From Rhynchopus euleeides (taxonomy: Eukaryota > Euglenozoa > Diplonemea > Diplonemida > Diplonemidae): 64,000 nt of DNA. Location of the stretch: positions 1,984,001 through 2,048,000 of the forward strand of contig OY723242.1 in NCBI GenBank assembly GCA_963210315.1, written 5' to 3'. Under the pieces are notes generated by a model. That model did not search any database, was not told the DNA's origin, and was given only the letters and a program-made list of their open reading frames with translations. This document shows positions 30,754 to 41,117 of this stretch, one piece after another. The position numbers and the translations under genes are program-made. Each line of letters begins with the position of its first letter. Positions within the stretch are counted from its first letter, which is position 1.

Positions 30754-31500
30754 TGAGGTAAGCTACGCTGCACGCTTTGGCTTAAGGTAGCGCATTGCGT
30801 GTAGGCTGGATGTATCCCTCTGGAGACCCGGTGTTTCGCTTAGGCCGCTAAGACCAGTCAGGCTGCACGCGGCGCTCATGAAGCGCGCCGCGTGGCCAGA
30901 AGAAACTGTGGGCGGCAACCGTGTTACGTGTTTTTCACCGGGGCGCGTGGGACAAGTTTACCGCACACGCGCACGTGGGACAAGTTCAACGCACACGCAC
31001 ACGTGGATCCCCCGGCTTTGCCTTCCTTCGCCTTCCTACTTTTAGTTCTTTTTCACCACGATCTTTTGCCCGTCACCTGTTGTTCGACCAGTCGAGCCGC
31101 GACCAGGAACGCCTCTGGAATACCCTGTGGTGGTGAGTGTCCGTTCGTCCTGTTTAGACCAGCCGTTGTTCCCGTCTTCTCCTTTTTACGCCCACTGGGT
31201 TGGAGTTGATCAGTCAATCGTTCATCCGACCGCAGCATTATGCGACCGGCGCGGTGTTAACAAACGAGTGCATTAATCGTATTTTGTTGCACATTGCTTC
31301 CTTCCTTTCTACCTTTTAGCCTTTTCCCGCCAGCCCACAGAGAGAGGAGCACGCTCTCCCTTTTTATTGCTGTTCTTGCTGTTAGCTTTTAGCTGGGTCC
31401 GCCCCGGCGAAGACCGGCGTCTTCTGGCCGTCTGGGGGGTCTGGCAATTGCGCTGGGCTCCCTGGATTCTCTGGATGAGTCAGTCTTTAAACAAAATCAA
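30665..31500 (+). mobile_element. Family-1 short retroelement in copy D
   Basis: 836 bp, beginning GGGGTGATGGG and ending aaacaaaatcaa. The 18-bp TSD starts tatccttgcag (30647-30664 and 31501-31518). TSDs of this length with no TIRs and no terminal direct repeats indicate target-primed reverse transcription, as for LINE/SINE elements. No reverse transcriptase is encoded, so it must be mobilised in trans. It contains good splice-like motifs (GAG/GTAAGC at 30758, GTGAGT at 31135 and a polypyrimidine-AG near 31380) of unknown use. Confidence 0.85.
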
Positions 31501-31811
31501 TATCCTTGCAGCAGTCGAGACCTGCCCCCGGGCACTCCTCTACGCCGACCCTTCCCTGCAGGGCGACAGGGAGGTGGTGCTCGCTGCGATGCACAGCAGA
31601 GCAGAGTGGGGTCATGAGGATGCACTGCGCTGTGCACCCTCACACCTGCAGGAGGACGAGGAGGTGGTGCTGGCAGGTGTCCGGCGTAACCCAGATGTGC
31701 TCAGCAACTCAGCCTCGCTTCGCACCAACAGAGACTTCGTGCTGCAGTGTGTCAAGCTGCAGGGACGTGCCTTGCAGTACGCCTACCCCCCTGTGTCCAG
31801 CGACAGGGAGG

Positions 31812-31890
31812 GGGGTGAACCTTTTGAACGGGCGCCTCCACGTGGCGAACCCCGGTAACGGTGAGGGTAGAGACCGGCGAAGATCCGTTC
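31812..31890 (+). ncRNA. Candidate HDV-like self-cleaving ribozyme (family 2)
   Basis: Proposed pairing: P1 GGGGT (31812-31816) with ACCCC (31849-31853); P2 GAACGG (31826-31831) with CCGTTC (31885-31890); P3 CGCC (31833-31836) with GGCG (31844-31847); L3 TCCACGT; P1.1 GG (31854-31855) with CC of L3; P4 CGGT (31859-31862) with ACCG (31873-31876); J4/2 GCGAAGAT with the candidate catalytic C at 31878. This is the nested double-pseudoknot order of HDV-like ribozymes. Relative to family 1, P3 shows a compensated A-T to G-C pair. P1 is only 5 bp plus a G-A mismatch. Confidence 0.6.
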
Positions 31891-32338
31891 ATTTTTCCGC
31901 TGCGTGCCCTATTTCAATACAGCGGGGGGCCCTTTTTCGCAGCTTTGAGCGTTATTGATGTTGTGGTGTTTGTGATTTCCCTTTTACCGTGGTGCACGCA
32001 ACAGCTGGCGCTCGTCGGCTCGCAGGTTACGAGGCAATTGCTAGTCACACTGCTTGAGAGGCCTTCGGGCATTCGTTTGCTAGTAGCTTAGCTACACTTC
32101 TTCACTCCGTCTGAGGGGGCGGGTAGGGGGCTGCCATCAGCCCCCTGCCGTCCTGTGGTGTGTGCCCTTCTAGCTTCCATTTTTAAATCTAACACCGGTG
32201 TGTGTCCCGTGTGTCTTTTCCCTTCCCCACCCCCACACACGCATGCCGGACGGACGCTGGATAGCCTGCTCGACAGGCTAGCTCGGACCTGTGGCCGACG
32301 GGCCGGGGTCGGACCTCGTTCGGTTCAAACCCAACTAA
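31812..32338 (+). mobile_element. Family-2 short retroelement in copy D
   Basis: 527 bp beginning GGGGTGAACCTTTTG and ending caaacccaactaa. A 20-bp TSD starting tgtgtccagcgac (31792-31811 and 32339-32358) flanks it. No coding capacity. An identical insertion with the same flanks is in copy E (35050-35576). Its inner part (tttttccgctgcgtgccct ... gttattgatgttgtggtg) is related to the third element at 55578. Confidence 0.85.
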
Positions 32339-33140
32339 TGTGTCCAGCGACAGGGAGGTGCAGCTTGCTGCGGTGGCACAGGACCCGCGTGTCTTGAGGT
32401 TGTGTGATGAGTCGATCCGCAGCAACAGAGATGTGGTCCTCACAGCCGTGCGGAAGGATGGTGATGCTTTGGAGTATGCTTCAGACAACCTGCGCAAGGA
32501 TCGTGAGGCCGTCCTTGCTGCTGTGAAGTCCTCACAGTGTGCACTCAAATATGCTGATGTGACATTCTACGAAGACGAGGAGGTGGTGCTCGCAGCCACA
32601 CACACTCACGGGTTTGCTCTCGAATACGCCGACCCTTCATTCCTCAGCAACCGAGACTTCATGCTTGCAGCCGTACGCAAGTGCGGGTGCGCTCTTCACT
32701 ACGCCAGTGCTTCACTGTGCCGTGACAAGGAGCTTCAACTGGCGGCCGTGTTGCAGGACGGGAGGGCGCTGCGGTACGCTGACCCTTCACTGCGAAGCGA
32801 CAGGTCGGTTGTGCTTCAAGCGGCTCGTGCACAGGGCTATGCTCTGAAGTACGCCGATCCTGTGTTCTGTGGTGACGAGGAGGTGGTCCTCGCAGCCGTG
32901 ACGAGTTGCGGTTATGCGTTGATCTTCGCCGACCACACACTGTGGAACAAGCGTGAGGTGGTTCTGGCGGCTGTGCGCCAGGCGGGACGTGCCCTTGAGG
33001 ACGCCCCCACAGCGCTGTGCTGCGACAAGGAGGTGGTGCTGGCGGCTGTGCGTGCCGACCCAGACGCCTTCATCCACGCGTGTGCCCCGCTGCGCCGCGA
33101 CAGCGACGTCGTTGCTGCCGCCTTTCCTGAGCTGCATTAG

Positions 33141-33671
33141 CAGAAGAGACGCTGCGACCTCTGACCCTCTCCACACGACAGGACGCACAGGACCATGCCA
33201 CCTGCCTGCAGAGGTGGGCCGCTGTCGCACAGCCCCCTGTGTGAGGCATGGAAAGCATGGACTGACAGACAGGCTCGACATTCCCCCTCCGAGTCCGTCG
33301 CATCCTGAGCCCCATCACCCGACCCTCAAAAGGCGCCTGGGCGATACAGGCAGATCTCGAACCGACGAAGAGTCCCCGCCCTTCCCCTCTCAGTGTCTGT
33401 GCGGAGACGGGTGCGGATTCCCCTTGTTGTTTGGCGCTGTGGAGGCGTCTCGGAAGATGCTGATCTTCCCGACTCAGATGAGGAGTCACCACCCTCCCCT
33501 CTTAGTGTGTGTGAAGTCCCCCAATCCCGTTCGTCCACCCTTCCCCACCTTCAGTGTTCTTCCAAAGAAACTGGTGCTGCAAAGACTGAGAGCAACTGTT
33601 CAGCGATTGCACTGCCCACCGTGACTTCGCCACACACAGCACCACCAGCAGACACACAGGGAAGACCAAGG
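33141..33671. other. Spacer between DUF4116 copies D and E
   Basis: Type-1 3' flank shared with copy A (33160-33290), then a segment shared with 12690-12790, then the conserved leader. No gene. Confidence 0.6.
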
Positions 33672-36378
33672 ATGTCAGGAGAAGGAATGGAGGTGTTCCT
33701 GAAGGACAGGCTGTGTGGGGAGCAGCATGCGGTGCACATCGGCGAGGGCGACACCCCGGTCCATCTCAAGGCAAACGCACTCGACGTGGTGCTCGGGTCC
33801 CCTCCCGACGCGCTTCCCGAGGACGTGGAACTCTCGGTGGATGGGGTGGTGCTCGACGACAGCACCCCTCTGTCCGGTGCCGCACCTGTCTCCCACGGGT
33901 GCTCCATCGACGTCGCCCTCACGGGTGCTCGCTTCGTTGAGATGTTGCAGCAGCAGAAGTGCGACAATATGGATGAGTCTGACGGGGGGTTTGACCTGAA
34001 GACCATACCTGCCTGGGCACGGGGTCTGCGGGATGTGGCGCTTGCGATGGTGCAGTGTGACGGGGCGTTGCAGCACCTCGATGAGTCATTTCGCAGTGAC
34101 AAACACATCGTCAGTGTGGCGGTGCACAGAATGCTGTCTGCACTCCAGCACGCTTCAGAAGACCTGCCTGGGGACGAGGATGTGGTGCTGCTGGCCTTCG
34201 TCTCGCACGCCGTATCCGAACTTGAGTTTGCATCGCCTGCACTGCTCAGCAACAAACCCTTCGTCCTCACACTTGTGCAGCGCCGTGATGCACTCAAGCA
34301 TGTCGATGCAGCGCTGCAGGCCGACAGGGAGGTCGTCATGGCGGCTCTGCGAAACTACTCTGAGGCACTCCAGTACGCGTGTGAGTCCCTCCGCAACGAC
34401 AGGCAGGTGGTCATGGCGGCAGGCAAAGGCTTGAAGCACGCAAGTGCTGCACTGCGCAACGACAAGGAGCTTGTGCTCCGTGCCATCAGGTCAGAATACA
34501 AAATGGATTCTTCGGAACCCCTGTGGGGCGACAAGGAGGTGATGCTTATGACCGTGCGGTGCTGTGGCTTCGAGCATGCGGGAGGTGCCTTCGAGCATGC
34601 ATCTTCAGCACTGCGTCACGACGCGGCGTTCCAACGCGAGGCGATCCTGTGGAACGGTTCCGTTTTGGAGCATATCCGCAAGGCGGAGGAGCCGTGCTCA
34701 GATGTGCCGCTTCACCAAGACCGAGACCTTATCCTTGCAGCAGTCGAGACCTGCCCCCTGGCACTCGAGCACGCCGACCCTTCCCTGCAGGGCGACAGGG
34801 AGGTGGTGCTCGCTGCGATGCACAGCAGAGCAACGTGGGGTCATGAGTTTGCACTGCACTGTGCACCCTCACACCTGCAGGAGGACGAGGAGGTGGTGCT
34901 GGCAGGTGTCCGCCGTGACCCAAGCGTGCTCCTTTTCCTAGAAGCAGACACCTCGCTTCGCACCAACAGAGACTTCGTGCTGCAGTGTGTCAAGCTGCAG
35001 GGACGTGCCTTGCAGTACGCCTACCCCCCTGTGTCCAGCGACAGGGAGGGGGGTGAACCTTTTGAACGGGCGCCTCCACGTGGCGAACCCCGGTAACGGT
35101 GAGGGTAGAGACCGGCGAAGATCCGTTCATTTTTCCGCTGCGTGCCCTATTTCAATACAGCGGGGGGCCCTTTTTCGCAGCTTTGAGCGTTATTGATGTT
35201 GTGGTGTTTGTGATTTCCCTTTTACCGTGGTGCACGCAACAGCTGGCGCTCGTCGGCTCGCAGGTTACGAGGCAATTGCTAGTCACACTGCTTGAGAGGC
35301 CTTCGGGCATTCGTTTGCTAGTAGCTTAGCTACACTTCTTCACTCCGTCTGAGGGGGCGGGTAGGGGGCTGCCATCAGCCCCCTGCCGTCCTGTGGTGTG
35401 TGCCCTTCTAGCTTCCATTTTTAAATCTAACACCGGTGTGTGTCCCGTGTGTCTTTTCCCTTCCCCACCCCCACACACGCATGCCGGACGGACGCTGGAT
35501 AGCCTGCTCGACAGGCTAGCTCGGACCTGTGGCCGACGGGCCGGGGTCGGACCTCGTTCGGTTCAAACCCAACTAATGTGTCCAGCGACAGGGAGGTGCA
35601 GCTTGCTGCGGTGGCACAGGACCCGCGTGTCTTGAGGTTGTGTGATGAGTCGATCCGCAGCAACAGAGATGTGGTCCTCACAGCCGTGCGGAAGGATGGT
35701 GATGCTTTGGAGTATGCTTCAGACAACCTGCGCAAGGATCGTGAGGCCGTCCTTGCTGCTGTGAAGTCCTCACAGTGTGCACTCAAATATGCTGATGTGA
35801 CATTCTACGAAGACGAGGAGGTGGTGCTCGCAGCCACACACACTCACGGGTTTGCTCTCGAATACGCCGACCCTTCATTCCTCAGCAACCGAGACTTCAT
35901 GCTTGCAGCCGTACGCAAGTGCGGGTGCGCTCTCCGCTACGCCAGTGCTTCACTGTGCCGTGACAAGGAGCTTCAACTGGCGGCCGTGTTGCAGGACGGG
36001 AGGGCGCTGCAGTACGCTGACCCTTCACTGCGAAGCGACAGGTCGGTTGTGCTTCAAGCGGCTCGTGCACACGGCGGTGCTCTGCAGTTCGCCGATCCTG
36101 TGTTCTGTGGTGACGAGGAGGTGGTCCTCGCAGCCGTGACGAGTTGCGGTTATGCGCTGCGCTACGCCGACCACACACTGTGGAACAAGCGTGAGGTGGT
36201 GCTGGCGGCTGTGCGCCAGGAGGGATGTGCCCTGCAGTACGCCCCCACAGCGCTGTGCTGCGACAAGGAGGTGGTGCTGGCGGCTGTGCGTGCCGACCCA
36301 GACGCCTTCATCCACGCTTCTGCCCCGCTGCGCCGCGACAGCGACGTCGTTGCTGCCGCCTTCCCTGAGCTGCATTAG
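33672..36378 (+). pseudogene. DUF4116-type repeat gene, copy E, split by one retroelement
   Basis: Same family plan as copies A and C. The frame is intact from 33672 to 35049, where the family-2 element (35050-35576) interrupts it. The repeats resume after the duplicated target and run to ELH at 36378. The part from about 35028 to 35930 is virtually identical to 31790-32690 of copy D, element included, so this block was duplicated or converted. The final repeats, however, carry copy-A/C-like residues (GGALQFAD) instead of the D-type ones, so the similarity is patchy. Confidence 0.8.
35050..35576 (+). mobile_element. Family-2 short retroelement in copy E
   Basis: 527 bp, apparently identical to 31812-32338 and at the same site, with the same 20-bp TSD (35030-35049, 35577-35596). 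Most likely copied together with the host gene rather than a second insertion. Confidence 0.85.
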
Positions 36379-36478
36379 CAGAAGAGACGCCGCTGGCTCT
36401 GAGAACCTGTGATCACCGCCCCTGCTGCACCTTGCGACACTATAACCTTCAACACGCCACCTTGGTGTTGCCTTCGCC

Positions 36479-36828
36479 ATGGCCTCCGTGCAAAGGTATG
36501 CACCGCGTGCCCTGCTGCGTGTGGGGGTGAGGTGGCTTGTCAGTCCTTCCACCCTCCCCACCCCCACCCGCACTCCTCCATGCATCATCTGCTCCCACAT
36601 CAGCGCCCCCACCCAACCGCCCCCCACCTACAGGTCCCGATGTTCGCGTTTGTCGTTGAGTGGCTCCTCAGGCAGCACCTCCCCCCCGCCCTGCCCTCCC
36701 CCAGCACAGGCGTGGGGTGTGCAGTCGGGTGCTTCTCACACTGCATGTCAGACGAGCCGCAATTCACCTCAAGAGTCCAACGCACAGAAGAGACGATAGA
36801 TGGGGTACTCTCGGGCCAGGCGTGCAGG
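36479..36828 (+). CDS. Small two-exon ORF downstream of DUF4116 copy E
   Basis: Exon 1 (36479-36526) encodes MASVQRYAPRALLRVG, followed by a GTGAGG donor at 36527 and an acceptor cacctacag ending at 36633. Exon 2 continues in frame as VPMFAFVVEWLLRQHLPP and onward, so the 107-bp intron is plausible. The same arrangement follows copy G (61684-61731 and 61839 on). A copy with its ATG changed follows F (57091-), and a partial follows B (15725-15860). Exon 2 here runs in frame into a stray DUF4116 C-terminal piece and stops at 36954. I recognise no domain. It could be a short gene or a conserved 3' untranslated segment that happens to be open. Confidence 0.4.
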
Positions 36829-36954
36829 CTGTGCCGCGACAAGGAGGTGGTGCTGGCGGCTGTGCGTGCCGACCCAGACGCCTTCATCCACGCTTCTGCC
36901 CCGCTGCGCCGCGACAGCGACGTCGTTGCTGCCGCCTTTCCTGAGCTGCATTAG
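36829..36954 (+). pseudogene. DUF4116 C-terminal fragment
   Basis: Encodes only the last 1.5 repeats (CRDKEVVLAAVRADPDAF ... AAAFPELH) and a stop. It joins the preceding ORF in frame at about 36829. A remnant of tandem duplication. Confidence 0.8.
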
Positions 36955-37746
36955 CACAACAGACGCCACTGCCTCTGACTCTCTCTTTCCAGGTTCTCCT
37001 GCGCAGACCCCGTTGAACTTCAGCGTATCACTCAGCGCAGGATATCAAAGCAACATCGATGCTCCTAGCAACGGCGAGTGAACATGACGCACAGGACCAG
37101 GCCGCCTGCACAGGTGGACCGCTGTCGCACAGCCCCCTGGCACTGGCTCTGATGCAAAGAGGTTTGACATTGTCTGCGCAGGATAATCACGAAGGGCACA
37201 CCTGTGTCTGGAGCAGTATCTGGCGCCAGTGTGCATGTGTCACCCTGCTTGACGGCACAGTGACAAGGCCTTGTGGTGTCACAGCGACACACTCTTGTTC
37301 GTGTGTTTTTTGTTGCACACACCGGTAGCACAAACAAAGAAACCCAGAAATTGTTGAGGCGTGTGTGCTGATATTGATTCCGACGAATGCTCGCGCCCCC
37401 CCTCCTCCCCGGATGCGCGTAGGATGGGATCACTTGCTTTCGCCTCGCCCGCACCCCCTTCCCACAGAACGTGTGTGACGACGAAGTGGCAGACAGGCTC
37501 GATGGCCCGTCCGTTCGACGGGCCCCCTCCGAGTCCATCGAATCCTGAGCCCCATCACCCACGCTCACAAGGCGCCTGGGCGATACCGGCAGATCTCGAA
37601 CCCGACGAGCAGTCCCGTGTGTGTGAAGTCCCCCAATCCCGTTTGTCCGCCATTTCCCACCTTGAGTGTTCATCTTCCCTCGGAAGATGCTGATCTTCTC
37701 CCCTCCGGGTCCGTCGCATCCTGAGCCCCATCACCCCAGCAGCAGC
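36955..37746. other. Intergenic region
   Basis: No gene. Pieces resemble DUF4116 3' flanks (accaggccgcctgcacaggtgg; gacaggctcgatggc). Segments near 37530-37600 and 37690-37740 repeat the gagccccatcaccc motif of 12610 and 33305. Confidence 0.5.
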
Positions 37747-38306
37747 CTGTGGGCGGCAACCGTGTTACGTGTTTTTCACCGGGGCGCGTGGGACAAGTTC
37801 AACGCACACGTGGATCCCCCGGATTTGCCTTCCTTCGCCTTCCTACTTTTAGTTCTTTTCACCACGATCTTTTGCCCGTCACCTGTTGTTCGACCAGTCG
37901 AGCCGCGACCAGGAACGCCTCTGGAATACCCTGTGGTGGTGAGTGTCCGTTCGTCCTGTTTAGACCAGCCGTTGTTCCCGTCTTCTCCTTTTTACGCCCA
38001 CTGGGTTGGAGTTGATCAGTCAATCGTTCATCGGATCGCAGCATTATGCGACCGGCGCGGTGTTAACAAACGAGTGCATTAATCGTATTTTGTTGCACAT
38101 TGCTTCCTTCCTTTCTACCTTTTAGCCTTTTCCCGCCAGCCCACAGAGATAGGAGCACGCTCTCCCTTTTTATTGCTGTTCTTGCTGTTAGCTTTTAGCT
38201 GGGTCCGCCCCGGCGAAGACCGGCGTCTTCTGGCAGTCTGGGGGGTCTGGCAATTGCGCTGGGCTCCCTGGGCTCTGGATGAGTCAGTCTATAAACAAAA
38301 TCAATA
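37747..38306 (+). mobile_element. Family-1 retroelement, 5'-truncated copy
   Basis: Begins ctgtgggcggcaaccgtg, about 245 bp into the full element, and ends ataaacaaaatcaata. 5' truncation is common for target-primed elements, but recombination could give the same result. DUF4116 coding sequence starts directly after it. Confidence 0.75.
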
Positions 38307-38474
38307 GGTCCTCGCAGCCGTGACGAGTTGCGGCAGTGCGCTGCACTACGCCGACCACACACTGTGGAACAAGCGTGAGGTGGTGCTGGCGGCTGTGCGC
38401 CAGGAGGGATGTGCTCTGAGGTACGCCCCCACAGCGCTGTGCTGCGACAAGGAGGTGGTGCTGGCGGCTGTGCG
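38307..38474 (+). pseudogene. DUF4116 fragment between two family-1 elements
   Basis: Encodes two repeats (TSCGSALHYADHT and RQEGCALRYAPTAL with flanking helices). It is cut at 38474 by the next family-1 element. The rest resumes at 40016. Confidence 0.75.
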
Positions 38475-39018
38475 GGGGTGATGGGTCGTCAGGGTAGCGG
38501 ACCTGGCGACTACGGCTGGCACCTCCACGTGGTGAACCCTGGGGGCCTTTGCGAACAGACCGTTGAGGTAATGATGCGTCACATATGTCGCACGCTTTGC
38601 TTAAGGTAGCGCAGTAGCGCATTGCGTGGTCGGGGGCCGGACGTATCCCTCTGGAGAACCGGTGTTTCGCTTAGGCCGCTAAGACCAGCCAGGCTGCACA
38701 CGGCGCTTAATGAAGCGCGCCGCGTGGCCAGAAGTAACTGTGGGCGGCAACCGTGTTACGTGTTTTTCACCGGGGCGCGTGGGACAAGTTTACCGCACAC
38801 GCGCACGTGGGACAAGTTCAACGCACACGTGGTTCCCCCGGCTTTGTCTTCCTTTCGCCTCTCTACTTTTAGTTCTTTTTAACACGATCTTCTGTCCGTA
38901 CCTGTTGTCGGCAAGCCGACCGCGACCAGGAACGCCTCTGCAATCACTGTGGTGGTGAGTGTCCGTTGGCCTGTTCAACCAGCCGTTGCTACGCCTTCTC
39001 CTTTTTACGCCCACTGGG

Positions 39019-39684
39019 CAGGCCGTTCGCTCGGGGCGAAGTTGGGCCCAACTTCGCTAAAAAAATAAATCTTCAGATTTACTTCGTCCCAACTTCGCCC
39101 AACAACTTCGCCCAAGGGGACGAAGTTGGGATAAAAAAAATCTGGGCTCGGCCCCCACCCACCGAAGGGGGGGTGGGTGGTGAAAGAGCCCACGGGATCA
39201 CGAGGCTCAGGGGATGGGGAATGCACGAGGAAGGAAGTGTCAGAAGGAGACCACAACGACCTTCCCCAAAGTACGATGTATTGCTCCGCCCAGACCCCCC
39301 TGTGGCGTATGTCTGGTGCCCAAGTCCTTTCAAGTTACATGAATCTGTCCGTAATGAACATCCGCAATGAACAGATGTTCACTACCGTGGCCTCCGGCGG
39401 CTGGGGGGCTCCGCCCCCCAGACCCCCCTGGCAGCCGAACTGTGTGGCACAGCGGCCCCTGCCAATCCACGGGCGTTTCGCTCATAAGCAAGGTTATTAA
39501 TGCCTCCGGAGGTACTAACAGCCTTGCCAGAAGTGCAGCGATCTGCCCTCTCAAGGAAAGGTAGCCAATGTGTACCTCCCGAGGGGGCGCCTCCCTGTGG
39601 TTAAAAAAAATCTCAAAATCCCAAAATCCCAAATAAAACTTCGTCCACCCCACACGGGATCTGTGGACGATAGCGAACGGCCTG
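39019..39684. mobile_element. hAT-like MITE inside the family-1 element
   Basis: Perfect 13-bp terminal inverted repeats CAGGCCGTTCGCT / AGCGAACGGCCTG and the 8-bp TSD ccactggg (39011-39018, 39685-39692). 666 bp. Other family-1 copies show the uninterrupted site (cgcccactgggttgg, for example at 31191). Related to the element at 53335-53903. Confidence 0.9.
39377..39430 (+). repeat. 54-bp dispersed hairpin repeat, copy 7
   Basis: Lies in the hAT-like MITE at the same position as copy 9 in the 53335 element. Confidence 0.9.
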
Positions 39685-40015
39685 CCACTGGGTTGGAGTT
39701 GAACCGCGCAATCGTTCATCCGACCGCAGCTTTATGCGACCGGCGCGGTGTTAACAAACGAGTGCATTAATCGTATTTTGTTGCACATTGCTTCCTTCCT
39801 TTCTACCTTTTAGCCTTTTCCCGCCAGCCCACAGAGATAGGAGCACGCTCTCCCTTTTTATTGCTGTTCTTGCTGTTTGCTTTTAGCTGGGTCCGCCCCG
39901 GCGAAGACCGGCGTCTTCTGGCCGTCTGGGGGGTCTGGCAATTGCGCCGGGCTCCCTGGATCCTCTGGATGAGTCAGTCTCAAAACAAAACATAATCGGT
40001 GCTGGCGGCTGTGCG

Positions 40016-40125
40016 TGCCGACCCAGACGCCTTCATCCACGCTTCTGCCCCGCTGCGCCGCGACAGCGACGTCGTTGCTGCCGCCTTTCCATGAGCTGCA
40101 TTCGCACAAGAGACGCCGCTGCCTC
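40016..40125 (+). pseudogene. DUF4116 C-terminal fragment
   Basis: Last 1.5 repeats after the family-1 element (RADPDAFIHASAPL...). One extra base (tttccatgagctg) shifts the frame just before the usual ELH end. Confidence 0.75.
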
Positions 40126-41117
40126 TGACCCTCTGCTCAGACCACAGCACCAGGCCACCCGCCTGCAGAGGTGGACCCGGAGACACAGAGAGAATGTCGG
40201 CCGTCCCATACTTGCCTTGTGTTGCTGCGGCTCGAAATATGCGTGGCCTGGCACTGCCGCAGCACGCCATCGAGTCTGCAGTCACGTGTGGTGGACAGCG
40301 TAGACAGCAGTCGGAACGCCACATGCAGCCCCACACATGCATGAGGCACACCCCTCCCCCTGTCTCCCCAAGAAGCTGACCCCCACCCACCCCAGCCCCT
40401 GCCCATCACTCCCCTCGCTTGTGTGTGTTGTGCACACCACCCCACCCCACGCCCCACAAGGAGAGGATGTGCTCTTGGCCCAAGACTTGGGGCTGCACAG
40501 CCCTGCTTGTGGCCACAGGATACCAATACAACACAGGCGGAGCATCTTGCACGAGCTTCTCTACGATCGTAGATTGAGGGTGGACAGCTTTCTGTATTTC
40601 CCTTCTTTGTGACAAACGCATTGTGCTCACGGAAAGTGTTCAGGTGCAGTGGGAGCACTGTTTTGTTCACCTACACTCTCCACGCTCCAACGTGCAGGGG
40701 ACCAGAAGGGTTCATAACCAAACAAGAACCTTGTCACAGTGGACAAAGATACCGGTAGTTGGCTTTGGGTGACACAACAGAATCTACCCCTCCCTTGCCC
40801 TTGTTGCCATGATTGTGCGCACATTTCACACCAACCTTCATCAGGCAAAACACGTGAGGTTTGTTCAACCGGGTTTAACGCACAAACTACGCTTTGCATC
40901 TTTATCTTATCCCTACTTCACTACCGCGCCCCCCCCCCCCCTCTCCCTCCAACATACCCCGGTGTGGTGACTACAAAAAGGTGGCGGCGGTGGCGAGGCG
41001 TGTGCGTGGCAGTGGAGGCAGCACCAGAGCTCGCTCGGTGCGACCTACACTACACTACAAATCCTACCTCGTGTCTGTGCCATAGAGGTACGCCAGATCA
41101 GCTCTCCCCCCCCCCCC
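40126..41117. other. Intergenic region
   Basis: No gene. Contains a degenerate copy of the shared upstream module (40380-40490) with no DUF4116 gene behind it, and a gtggaggcagcaccagagctcgctcgg repeat (41012) also seen at 19303 and 51422. Confidence 0.5.
40380..40490 (+). promoter_or_regulatory. Shared upstream module, orphan copy
   Basis: Matches the modules at 10143 and 58391 up to cacaaggagaggatgtgctcttgg, then diverges. No DUF4116 start follows, so it is a remnant. Confidence 0.5.

Larger units (their letters stand above)
29604..33140 (+). pseudogene. DUF4116-type repeat gene, copy D, split by two retroelements
   Basis: Starts MSGEGMEVFLKDRLCGGQ and follows the family plan. The frame runs to 30664, where a family-1 element (30665-31500) brings a stop within three codons. 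It resumes at 31519 in a different frame, is cut again by a family-2 element (31812-32338), and continues from 32359 to the normal ELH end at 33140. Ignoring the two insertions and their duplicated targets, every segment reads as intact repeats, so the damage is due to insertion. Its last repeats differ from copy A at the variable positions (GYALKYAD, GYALIFAD, GRALEDAP). Expression as separate fragments or removal of the insertions at RNA level cannot be excluded, but the element boundaries are not GT-AG. Confidence 0.8.
38475..39997 (+). mobile_element. Family-1 retroelement carrying a hAT insertion
   Basis: Begins GGGGTGATGGGTCG and ends aaaacaaaacataatc, with an 18-bp TSD starting ggtgctggcgg (38457-38474 and 39998-40015). 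A hAT element occupies 39019-39684. Without it the copy is about 849 bp. The ribozyme-like head is conserved, the only early change being in the loop of the extra hairpin. This fresh TSD in a different repeat shows the family inserts independently. Confidence 0.85.

Noticed and set aside
30665-31500. Family-1 element as a spliced intron or introner
   Set aside because: Boundaries are GA/GG...AA, no GT-AG pair restores the gene, and the 18-bp duplication plus insert is not a multiple of three. TSD length fits target-primed insertion better.
37065-37673. 202-codon reverse-strand frame
   Set aside because: Covers pieces of DUF4116 3' flanks. Cys-rich low-complexity translation without family resemblance.
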